From Prorocentrum cordatum (taxonomy: Eukaryota; Sar; Dinophyceae; Prorocentrales; Prorocentraceae), in NCBI GenBank assembly GCA_963575745.1, contig CAUYUJ010015941.1, forward strand, positions 132,501 to 196,500: DNA of 64,000 nt, read 5' to 3'. The notes under the pieces are model-generated. The model did no database searches and was not told the DNA's origin. It saw only the letters and a program-made list of their open reading frames with translations. The position numbers were made by a program, and so were the translations under genes. This document shows, piece after piece, positions 54,001 through 63,187 of this stretch; position 1 is the stretch's first letter, and each line of letters begins with the position of its first letter.

Positions 54001-54680
54001 CGTGCTCCTGCTGCTGCCGCTGTTGCTTCGGTGCTCCTCCTGGTCATCGTTATCATCGTCCTCCTAAGAGTCGTCGCTACGGGCAGTCAGGGATGTCTTC
54101 GTTTTCTTCAGGAGTGCGGACTCAGTCACTGGCGGCCAGGGCGGCGGCGGGCGCCCTACAGGCGACAGGGGCTGTTGTCCAAGCCAAGGCGGGAGAAAAC
54201 TTACAAAGACTTGTGCCCACCCTCTGGTCGGAGGGGGCGGACCGACTTAGTTCTGCCAACCCCCTTCCTCCCGTTCGGGACAGGGCTTACCCATACCGTT
54301 CGTAGCTGGCCCGACGCGCAACAAGCAACACGCAGCGTGTCGACACAGAGTTCAGCGCGCAGTCTGGAGACGTACGCCTGGCACGACACGCTCGCCACAC
54401 AGCGGGCCGACACGCGGGGCCAGCACGCAACGCATCGGCACGGACATTTTTTGAGCACTGCACGTGTTGCGCCTCAAAACGGGGGCTATGAGGGCACCCA
54501 GGATACCGCTGCCCCCACTGAGGGGCAACGATCGGGGGGGGACTGGCATAGGGGGGATGCATCGACCTGGAATCGGCGATACAACGCCGACGGATCGGCG
54601 ATAGGCCTCCGGTGGTGAATCCGCACCTTCCTGGGCAGGTTGGGGCCATCGGGCCCCTATCGGCGATCAATGGGCGATTG
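54001..54680. other. Unassigned DNA
   Basis: Plus frames are open to 54618 but no domain is recognised. Around 54300-54450 short ACACGC-type phrases recur. Confidence 0.35.
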
Positions 54681-54689
54681 AGGGGCGAT

Positions 54690-54783
54690 GCGTCCCCCCC
54701 TGCGCCTATCCCCCCCCCATCGTTGCCCCCGAGGAGATACCCCCTGCGCCTATCCCCATCGTTGCCCCCGAGGAGATACCGCT
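54690..54783 (+). repeat. 45-46-bp tandem repeat, two copies
   Basis: CTGCGCCTATCC, CCATCGTTGCCCCCGAGGAG and ATACC occur twice in tandem. Confidence 0.8.
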
Positions 54784-54952
54784 GCCCCCACGTCGTGGCC
54801 CTTCTCTCGGTGCCGTGCGGGCTGGCCGTGGGCTGGCAGTCTGGCGCGGCGGCCGCCCCAGGCCGACCCGCGGGGAGAAGGGCGAGGCGCAGGTGACGGT
54901 CCCTGTTGGCTGGAGCCTCGGAGTTCAGGTTTGCGGTCCACTCGTACACGTC

Positions 54953-55108
54953 GTTCATTTCTAACCGTGCTCATTTCTAGTTGTGCTCGTTTCGAATGGT
55001 TCCTGGCCCCCCAGTGGCCAGGAAGGGGCCCAGGATAGAGCAATTAGAAATGAAAGGGTCTTGGCCCCCCAAAAAAATCAAAGAACTTGCGAAGAATTAG
55101 AAATGAAC
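54953..55108 (+). mobile_element. Family B inverted-repeat element, copy 1 (156 bp)
   Basis: Begins GTTCATTTCTAA and ends TTAGAAATGAAC, perfect 12-bp inverted termini. Internal CGTTTCGAATGGTTCCTGGC is shared with copy 2 at 60432-60638. Non-coding, MITE-like. Confidence 0.72.
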
Positions 55109-55588
55109 AATCTGTATGATAAGGACGCGCAGTGCAGTGGAGGCCAGTCCACAAGAAACCCTCCACAGGAAGCCCAACCCTGAGACCCCAGGACGTCCAT
55201 GGGCTTTTGGCGTGGGAACGTCACGCTCTCCCTCGCAAAACCATCGAAACCGGAGAAACCCAGGGCACCCTGGAGGCAAGCAGGGTGTTTCTTGGCATGG
55301 CCCCCCACTGTGAGGATGTAAGCGCCGTGGAAGGCCATGTCGACACTTTGCGAGCGGGGCGTGGCCAGCGAGCGCGGCCAAGGATGGGCAGAAGGGGAAG
55401 GATGCAAGGCAAGGGCAACCTTGGAACGCTGCTCATCCTTACTATCAGGGGGGGACCTCCTGCGACTCTTTCCAGGCCCCTCGGGGGGTTCTCGGGGGGC
55501 GCCGTTGGTGCTCTGCCTAAGCTCTCTGGGGGCTCTCTTGCGACGCCGTCGGGGCTTCCTCGAGCCTCCAAGATTGCCCAACCTATTC

Positions 55589-55751
55589 TTAGGTCGGGCC
55601 TGTCCCCCTACAGGCGGACGTTGGGCAAAAAGTGCAAAGCACACACTCAAAAATGCACCGAAGTAGTCAAACAATACTAAAAAAAGTCCCCAGACTATAT
55701 CTTTGGACTGATTCTGAATATTCTTCCTGCAGAGGGACATGCCCGACTTAA
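55589..55751 (+). mobile_element. Family C inverted-repeat element, copy 1 (163 bp)
   Basis: Left end TTAGGTCGGGCCTGTCCCCC, right end complement TTAAGTCGGGCATGTCCCTC, continuing as C/TACAGG-type sequence: about 28-bp imperfect inverted termini. Interior shares TCCCCAGACTAT with copy 2 at 57819-57962. Outer TTAA/TTAG may be a target-site remnant. Confidence 0.78.
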
Positions 55752-55792
55752 AACCAGTCCCAAGAGGGTCCCAGGGCGGCGCAGCGAGGAAA

Positions 55793-55905
55793 GGAGGAGG
55801 AGGAGGAGGAGGCGGAGAGGGAGAGGGAGGAAGAGGAGGAAGAGGAGGAGGAGGAGGAGGGGGAGGAGGAGGAGGAGGAGGAGGAGTAGGAGGGAGGAGG
55901 AGGAG
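55793..55905 (+). repeat. (GAG)n array
   Basis: GGAGGAGG with GAGGGAG variants. Confidence 0.95.
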
Positions 55906-57142
55906 GAGGGCCCCCAAGGCGGCCTCCGAAGGTCCGGAGCTTCCATGGGAGGCCCTCCGGGAGGCCCTCCGGGAGGCCGCAGGGCGCCCCTGAGAGGCTC
56001 CCCAGATGCCCCCACGAAGCTCCCAGGGGGCCATCGGGAGGCCCCCCAAAGGGCCCCCAGGCCTCCTCTTCCTCCTCCTCCTTCCCCTCGTCCCTGTCGT
56101 ATCCCCATGCGTGTCGATAGGGCGGGCTGGGCGTTTCGCCTGAGACTTCCTCATCATTCATGTCAGTGAGCATTGAAAGCTGCAACAGCTTGAAGGATGG
56201 AGTACAACCTTTTTTTTTCTAACTGTGCCTCTCGCCTACGCGCCGCGCACGTTCGTCCTGAAGGTGTAGCAGGCTTATGGATGGAGCGGGGGAGCTTTCA
56301 AGTGTGGCTCTCGTCGTAGCACTGCGCACGCTCGTCATAACCTTGTGCGGCCGCTACAGAGATGCACAGGGATGGACATTTTTTTCTCAGTGTGGCTCTT
56401 GCCCGGGCGCCGCGCACTTTCTTCCTACAAGTCGGCAACAGCTTCAGGGATGGAGGGGGGGGGTCGTCGCGCCGCGTCGTCGTCGTTGTCGTCGTCGTCG
56501 TTTTCTCTCCTCCCTCGTCGTTGTCGTCGTCGGCGTCGCCGTCCTTCCTCCTTCTTCGTCGTTCGCGTCGTCACGCCTTCGCCTCAACGTCGCGCCGCTT
56601 CGCCCCAACATCTTACAGCAACTTCAAGATTTGAGTGCTGTCCAGTTTCGACACGTCAGATCTCGCTTCAGCGCCGCACACCTTCGCCGGAAAAACTGCA
56701 ACTGCCCCAGGCATGGAGGAGGGGGGGTTGGAGCATTTTCAACTTGATGCTCTCGCCTAAGCGCCCAGCGTGCGCTTTATTTGAACAGGCTTGCAGCAAC
56801 TAATTAGATGAGGGGCATGGTATTCACCATGTGATTCTCGCCTAAGCCCAGTGCACATTCTTCGTGAACTCTCCCAACACTAGACGTACTGATCACATGT
56901 CGGTTTCAACATGGAGCGCTTTTATTCGCGCCGCGCAAGTGTGTCTTAAAACCTCGCGCTCGTGAGAAGGATGGAGGACAGTTCCTTTTCAAAATGGGGC
57001 TCTCGCTTGAGAATTCCTTGAACTTGAATGCCAGAAATTTCAACTTCGAGAGCGATTCCTTTTCAAAGTGGGGCTCTCGCTTCACAATCCCTCCAAATTC
57101 ATGACGAGACGTGTACCTTTACACGGGTGGGGACTGGACATT

Positions 57143-57410
57143 TTCCGACAGGGGCAATCTCGATGGACACCTGGTTGACTGTATGATTATCTGTTTTCGC
57201 ATTCATTCTTCTGTGCCAAACAGATACAATGCAACTGTCTTATGGTGCCCTGGCCAAACTAGCAGGCGCATTGTGTGTTGGTATTTCATAGGGGCGCGTG
57301 CTGTAATGAGAAGGATGGCTCGTATGGACTCATTGAGGGGGGACTTGGGACGGGAGGGTGTAGTGCAGCATCGTTGATGCATCTTGGGTATACACTGGTC
57401 CCCCTCTTTG
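57143..57410 (+). repeat. Segmental repeat, copy 1 (partner 58254-58700)
   Basis: Shares GGACACCT(C/G)GTTGA, CTGCATGATCAT-type and GCAGCATCG(T/C)TGATG, with ACTGGTCC at the end, with 58254-58700 in the same order. The partner holds a GAG array in its middle. Confidence 0.55.
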
Positions 57411-57818
57411 TCGATCCCATTTCCTTATGAATAAAGTCGCCCTGCCGCATCCCCAGACGTGTCGGCAAATCAGCCCTGGCGTTCCAACTTAGGGTTCCTC
57501 GCCGTTCATGATCGTGAAGTCGAATATTTGCAACAGCTGCAAGGGTGGAACTTGAGATGTGACTCTCGCCTTCTCACCGCGTGCATTTGGGTGGATGGGA
57601 GGTCGTTTTCCAAATTTGGCTCTCGCCTCAACGTCGTGCCCACTCGTCGCAAAAGTCTGCAGCTGCTTAAGGATGGAGGGGGCCATCTTTTTCATGCGGC
57701 TCTCGCCCTGGCACCGCGCGCGTTCGTCGGGAGAACATGCAACAGCTTCAAAGACGCCAGGGGTGGGGGGAAACGTTTTCAGAATGTGGCTTCCGTCTCA
57801 GCGCCGTGGACATGAGTC

Positions 57819-57962
57819 TTAAGTCGGGCGTGTCCTCCTACAGGCGGATTTTGGACGAAAAATGAAAAATACCCCAAAGTCGAAACGAATCAGAACATCG
57901 TCCCCAGACTATTTTTGTACTATTTATGATATTCCTCCTGTAGAGGGACAGGCCCGACTTAA
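57819..57962 (+). mobile_element. Family C inverted-repeat element, copy 2 (144 bp)
   Basis: Left end TTAAGTCGGGCGTGTCCTCC then TACAGGCGGA; right end complement TTAAGTCGGGCCTGTCCCTC then TACAGGAGGA. TTAA is present at both outer ends. Non-coding, MITE-like. Confidence 0.82.
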
Positions 57963-58253
57963 CATTAGTCTTGAAAGTGTGCAACAGTTACGAGGATGGA
58001 CCGCAGGTCGTTTCGAAATGCGGCCATGGCCTCAGCCTGCGATCATTGGATGGAGCACTGCTCCTTTTCAAGCGGGGCTCTTGCTCGAGACTTCCTCACA
58101 ACCTTGGAAGCAAACAGCTTCAACACGTGTGGCACGGAAAAGGTCGAAGGCGGTTCCTTGTCACAATGGGGTTCTCGCTCAAGTCCCTCGAAAGTAATGA
58201 CGAGAGATGTGGACTTCTGCGACAACTGCAAAACGGGGCTGGTCCTGAATCGG

Positions 58254-58700
58254 CGGAGGGGATCTCACCGGACACCTCGTTGAACTGCATGATCATATTG
58301 TTTCGCACCTTATTTCGACACGGGATGCCGTATTCATCTGCTTTTGCTGTCTTCCCAAATTTCATTCGAGAAGGCACGTCGCCAAAACCTTGTCGCATTC
58401 CTCGCTGAACTGTAATGCGCCGAAAGGGGTACGGAGGAATTCCTGCTCAGCACGGTGCCCTCGCCAAGACGTTATGCCCATGTGGTGCCGGTGAGGAGGA
58501 GGAGGGGGAGGAGGAGGAGGATGAGGATGAGGAGGAGCAGGCGGAGGCGGAGGAGGAGGAGGATGAGGAGGAGGAGCTTTCGACGGGTTCTCCTGTGGTG
58601 GAGAGGACGGCTCGCACGGTCTTGTGGAGAGGGGCCCTGGGGTCTGGTGGTGTGCTGCCGCAGCATCGCTGATGTATCCTCGGCTCACTCTGGTCCTGCT
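58254..58700 (+). repeat. Segmental repeat, copy 2, containing a GAG array
   Basis: Related to 57143-57410; the GAG-rich run at 58497-58575 lies between the two conserved parts. The last phrase is also related to 40397-40432. Confidence 0.5.
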
Positions 58701-58711
58701 ACCCCTGCTCC

Positions 58712-58844
58712 GGCTCCTCCTCCTCCTCCTCCTCCTCCTCCTCCTCCTCCTCTTCCTCCTGCTCCTCCTCCTGCTCCTCCTCCTGCTCCTCCTCCTCCTC
58801 CTGCTCCTCCTCCTCCTCCTGCTCCTGCTCCTGCTCCTGCTCCT

Positions 58845-58892
<48 letters not shown>

Positions 58893-59585
58893 AGCCACCA
58901 GGTCTCCGACCGCCTCCTGCTCACTCCACCTCATCCTTTCCTCATCCTCGCCTTCCTCCTCCTCCTCCTCCTCTCATCCTCCTTCTCCTCCCTTCCTTCC
59001 TCCTCCTCCTCCCTCCTCCCTCCTCCCCTCCTCCCGTCCTTCCCTCCTCCTACCTCCTCCTCCCTCTCCTACCCTCCTCCTCCCCCTCCCTCCTTCCTCC
59101 TCACTCCTCCCCTCCCTCCTGCCTCCTGCCCCCTCCTCCCCCTCCTCCCTCCTCCCTCCTCCCTCCTCCCTCCTCTACCCCCTCCTGCCTCCTCCCTCCC
59201 TCCCTCCTCCCCTCCTCCTCCTCCCTCCCCCTCCCTCCTCCTCCCTCTCCCTTCTCTCCTCCTCGTCCTCCTCCCTCCTCCCTCCTCGCCCCTCACCTAC
59301 ATCGTTTGCTGCGCAACTGCCTCCACCTCCTCACTCCTCCTCCTCCCCTCCCTACCTCCTCCCTCTCTCCCTTCCCTCCTCCCCCCCCCCTCCCCTCCCT
59401 CCTCCTCCTCCTCCTCCCTCCTCCTCCCTCCTCCTCCCCCTCTCCCTTCCTCCTCCTCGAGAAGCGTTATCCTCCTCCCTCCTCCCCCTCCTCCTCCCTC
59501 CTCCTCCCCTCCTCCTCCTCCTTCCTCCTCCTCCTCCTCCTCCTCCTCCACCTCCGCCATCCTCCCCCTCCCCCTCCTCCTCCCA
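58712..59585 (+). repeat. CTC/CTG then CCTCCCTCC arrays, 0.87 kb
   Basis: 58712-58890 is CTC passing into CTGCTC. 58953-59585 is CTCC with many CCCT variants. It is almost entirely pyrimidine on the plus strand, apart from short unique islands near 58900, 59300 and 59460. Leu/Pro/Ser-rich frames are artefacts. Confidence 0.95.
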
Positions 59586-59877
59586 TCGGTATCGCGGCTC
59601 CAGCCGTCGAATCGCATCGGATCGGATCGTATGCGGCCGTCTGGGGGGAATCCCTGGGAGGCTTCTGGGCCAAGGTTTATGCTGCTCCCATCGTGCTCAA
59701 GGGCCACATTTCAGAATCATTTCGAGCACCCGGAAAAAAGTGTCGAAAGAATGTCGAAACAGTGTCGGACGATTGCCTCCCAGGGCCCGACACGTGAAAA
59801 CCCGAGAGTTTCTGGAGACTTTTCTGGTGCCCGAAAGTCTTTCTGGTGGTCAAGGCTAAAGTAGGTTGGAACATCAT

Positions 59878-60234
59878 ACAGTCGAGGCGTTGACCCAAGG
59901 AACCCCAAATAAGGAACGATGCCCCTATTTTCCATAAGTTGAACTTCGATTTCGCATCGAAAACCTAAGGAAAGTCCAAGGCCAGCTGCGAAACAATTAA
60001 GGAACACGGAGCCCCTCCCCAACGAAACGGGTTCCTTCTTCAGGGCCCCGACTGTACAGCCGGGGCGTTGACCTAAGGAACCCTAAATAAGGAACGATGC
60101 CCCCTTTTTTCCATAAGTTAAACTTTGAATTCCCATCGAAAACCTGAAGAAAACCTAGAGCAAACTGTGAAACAATGAAGGAACACGGTGCCCCTCCCCA
60201 ACGAGAAGGGTTCCTTCTTCAGCGCCCCGACTGT
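59878..60234 (+). repeat. 178-bp tandem duplication, two copies
   Basis: Copies 59878-60055 and 60056-60234 both run from ACAG(T/C)C, GGCGTTGACC, AAGGAACCC, AATAAGGAACGATGCCCC and CATCGAAAACCT to GGGTTCCTTCTTCAG and CCCCGACTGT. Confidence 0.93.
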
Positions 60235-60322
60235 AAGCCAAGGTGGCTCCAAGATGGCCTCCGGCACGTCCCGAGGAGACCGCAGGGCGGCCCCAGGACG
60301 TCCCCAAGTGCCCGCGGGGCGT

Positions 60323-60427
60323 CTCAAGGACGACCCCTGAGAGGCCCAGATCCTCCATCCTAATCCTTCTCCTCCTCCTCCTCCTCCTCCTCCTCCTCCT
60401 CTCAAGGACGACCCCGAGAGGCCTAGA
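60323..60427 (+). repeat. (CTC)n tract flanked by 27-bp direct repeats
   Basis: CTCAAGGACGACCC, then GAGAGGCC and (C/T)AGA, occurs at 60323-60350 and 60401-60427, bracketing the CTC run at 60368-60400. Confidence 0.85.
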
Positions 60428-60431
60428 CGTC

Positions 60432-60638
60432 GTTCATTTCTAATCCTGCTCCTTCGAATTGTTTCTAAGGCTCCCTGACTTGGGAGTCCTGCTCGTGCTC
60501 ATTCTAGCTGTGCTCGTTTCGAATGGTTCCTGGCCCCCCGGTGGTCAGGAGGAGGCCCAGGACAGAACAACAATCAGAGTTGCAGGGCGCGCGGCCCCCC
60601 CCCAAAGTCAGAGAACTGTCGAGGAATTGGACATGAAC
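60432..60638 (+). mobile_element. Family B inverted-repeat element, copy 2 (207 bp)
   Basis: Left end GTTCATTTCTAA as in copy 1; right end TTGGACATGAAC has two mismatches. Carries an extra segment of about 50 bp near the left end. Interior CGTTTCGAATGGTTCCTGGC matches copy 1. Lies five bases after the direct repeat at 60401-60427. Confidence 0.72.
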
Positions 60639-60659
60639 AGTGCCTATGCTTTGGAGTGA

Positions 60660-62070
60660 TGTCTGCCGTCTCGCGCCTCCGCTCCTGACGGGCTTCGGGT
60701 GCCGCGGGGCCGCCTCAGAGAGAGAGAGAGAGAGAGCCCCCCTGCGAGGGGCCCGGCCGACCCCCCCCCCCCCCCGGGGACGGCCCCGGAACCCAACGGG
60801 CAGGCCCCAGGAGGCTCCCGGAAGGGATCCAAGACAGGGCTGCACCTCAACGGCGCCTCTCGCTCTCGTTTGGGTTTCGTTCTCCCTCGGGTGGTCTCCC
60901 ATCCGCCTCCACCACCCGCAAAGACGAGGTCGAGACAGAAACGGCCCACCAGATCGCCAAAACACCGCTCAGGTCCAGCCCTGCTCCGAGGGGCGATGCC
61001 TCGGGCACCGACAGGGGAGCAGTGATCTAGGACCCCCCTTTTTACAGGGCAGTTTCTAATATATACGAATAGATTTATGCATGAACTCATCGTTGCTTTT
61101 AATACTAACTCCCTGCATTCTTAATACATGATCCGCACGCGGAGCATGTTTAAAAACACGGCACTGTATTGTTTGATGGCCTGCGGTAGGGCCCCAAGAC
61201 AGCCCCCCCAACGGCATCCAAGAGCACCCCCGAGGCGCTCAAAAGGAAGCGCCTCGCCTGCCCGGGAAGGCCTCACCGATGGCGCCATGGGGGCTCCTCC
61301 AGGTCCCTGCGCACTCTGCTTTGTCTCACTGTGCAGGCTTATCTGCCTCTCCCTCCCCCCGACAACTCCCCTGGGCATCGCTGCGGGATGGGCTGGTGAG
61401 AAGACGAGAAACGTCACCAGCCGCTGATCGACGTTCAAACAAGCCGACGCGTACTCGACAACAGAGTCGTCGGTTAGAGAAGGCGACGGGAGACTGCACT
61501 GGTCGACTGCGAATACTTCGGTCGAGGGAACTGGTGCAGACTTCCTCGTTCGACTCGTCTGGATGGGTGTTCGCCCCTCGCTTGACCACGATGGGTGTGT
61601 ACCCTACTTTTGGAGCCAAGCTCCAGGGCGTTGATAAAAAAAAACATGGGCAAACCTCCTCCGTCAGGATGCCGTGCAGCACCAACGGAGACGGAGACGC
61701 ATTAGGAAAGCATGCAGAGAAAGAACCGCACGACTGCCGCGGCCAAATCCAAGGAAACTTGCACGGACCGACGAACATCGGGTACCACCGAACCGCCGAT
61801 ACCAATCGGGCCCGCGGCCAACCGTGCTGCACTGGATTCGCGGGGCCTAGTCGCGTGCTGCACCCCCTGTGGTGCTGTCGCGCCGCGGGGGGTGGGGATG
61901 GGGTGGGGGCGGAGCACTTCACCTGCTGTCGCGCAGGGGATGGGAGAGGGCTAGGAAGGGAAGGCCTCGGGCGCGCCCTCCTTCTGGCTGGCAAGCGCGC
62001 AGACGCGCCTTGCAAAAAGCCCTCTTCGGTGAGCGCAGGAGAGATCCAACTGCCACTGCCAAGCCAGGGG
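60660..62070. other. Unassigned DNA
   Basis: An AG microsatellite (60719-60737) and a C run (60761-60775) are present. A plus frame 61279-62073 shows no known motif. A short A run lies near 61636. Confidence 0.35.
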
Positions 62071-62082
62071 TAAGAGGGAGGG

Positions 62083-62300
62083 GAGGCGGAGGAGGAGGAG
62101 GAAGAGGAGGACGAGGAGAAGGAGGAAAAGGAGGAGGAGGAGGAGGAGGAAAAGGAGGAGGAGGAGGAGGAGGAGGAGGAGGAGGAGGAGGAGGAGGATG
62201 GGCGAGGAGGAGGAGGAGGAAGAGGAGGAGGAGGAGGAGGAAGAAGAGGAGGAGGATGAGGAGGAGGAGGAGGAAAAGGAGTAGGAGGAAGAGGGGGAGG
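62083..62300 (+). repeat. (GGA)n array abutting a spliced-leader relic
   Basis: GGAGGAGG with GAAAAGG variants; ends at the base before the leader relic at 62301. Confidence 0.95.
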
Positions 62301-62322
62301 TCCGTAGCCGTTTTGGCTCCAG
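62301..62322 (+). other. Spliced-leader relic (20 of 22 positions)
   Basis: Reads TCCGTAGCCGTTTTGGC then TCCAG, differing from the dinoflagellate leader only at positions 10 and 20, ungapped. The following 240 bp is unique sequence with no recognised frame, then a CA array begins. Confidence 0.72.
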
Positions 62323-62565
62323 TCAACCCTTTCTCGAGGTGGTTGAGGAACCAACTTGCGCCTCGGGTCCCAACAGGTGGGTGCCCCACCAGAGGACCCG
62401 ACTCCATTTCTTTTTGGCATGAGTTTGTGAGAACTGCCAACGGGTAGGCATTGACGGCCGTGGGTGGCTCGGGACACGGACGTTTGAAAACGCAGCCGTG
62501 CCCACACCCGCACATTTTTTCTACCAGAGAAACAACATCTGTGTTGGGAACGGCGGGCTTGGCCG

Positions 62566-62986
62566 CTGACACACACACACACACACACGTACACACAACA
62601 CACACACACCCACACACCCACACACCCACACACCCACACAACCACCCACCCACCCACGCATCCACCCACCCACACCCACCCACCCATCCACCCACCCACC
62701 CACCCACTCACCCACCCACCCTCCCACCCCCTCATCCCCCCACCCCCACCCACACACCCACACACCCACACACCCACACACCCACACCCACACCCAGAGA
62801 CAAAGACAGAGACACAAACAGAGACACAGACACAGACACAGAGACACAGAGACACAGAGACACAGAGACACAGAGACACAGAGACACAGAGACACAGAGA
62901 CACAGAGACACAGAGACACAGAGACACAGAGACACAGAGACACAGAGACACAGAGACACACAGACACACAGACACACACACACACA
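62566..62986 (+). repeat. CA, CACCCA and ACACAGAG arrays
   Basis: CA repeats, then ACACCC/ACCCACCC repeats, then an 8-bp ACACAGAG array to 62986. It abuts the second leader relic. Confidence 0.95.
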
Positions 62987-63008
62987 TCCGTAGCCATTCC
63001 GGCTCAAG
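62987..63008 (+). other. Spliced-leader relic (20 of 22 positions) upstream of a zinc-finger frame
   Basis: Reads TCCGTAGCCATTCCGGC then TCAAG, differing from the leader only at positions 13-14. A reading frame starts at ATG 63188, 179 bp downstream, consistent with a 5-prime untranslated region of a reinserted mRNA. Confidence 0.75.
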
Positions 63009-63187
63009 GCCATGGCACCCTCCCGTCGGGTGCAAGTCTCAACGAGGCGCTCTGAGCACCAAGGGAGGTGCTTGGCAGAGCCAAATTCTAATTGCTTCAC
63101 CGCTTTGCTTGTGGCCTGTGCGGCCGCCGTTTTCAGGCGAGTTCCTGAGTGTGCGACACTCCATGGAGGAACTTCGTAGCTGGAGCC

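Larger units (their letters stand above)
56180..58210 (+). repeat. Degenerate tandem array, about 90-bp unit
   Basis: The phrase order GCAACAGCTTCAAGGATGGA, a T-rich spacer, TGTGGCTCTCGCC, and GCGCCGCGCAC(G)TTCGTC recurs with heavy divergence near 56185, 56270, 56365, 56435, 56690, 56970, 57530, 57655, 57740, 57970 and 58110. A CGTCGTCGT-rich stretch interrupts at 56465-56560. Family C copy 2 and the segmental repeat lie inside. No genes recognised. Confidence 0.65.

Noticed and set aside
51924-54305. A 793-codon plus-strand frame
   Set aside because: Mostly TCC-array translation, antisense to the recognisable LINE tail.
61326-63035. A 569-codon minus-strand frame with Cys/Val/Ser repeats
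   Set aside because: It is made from CA, ACACAGAG and GGA arrays and runs antisense through both leader relics.
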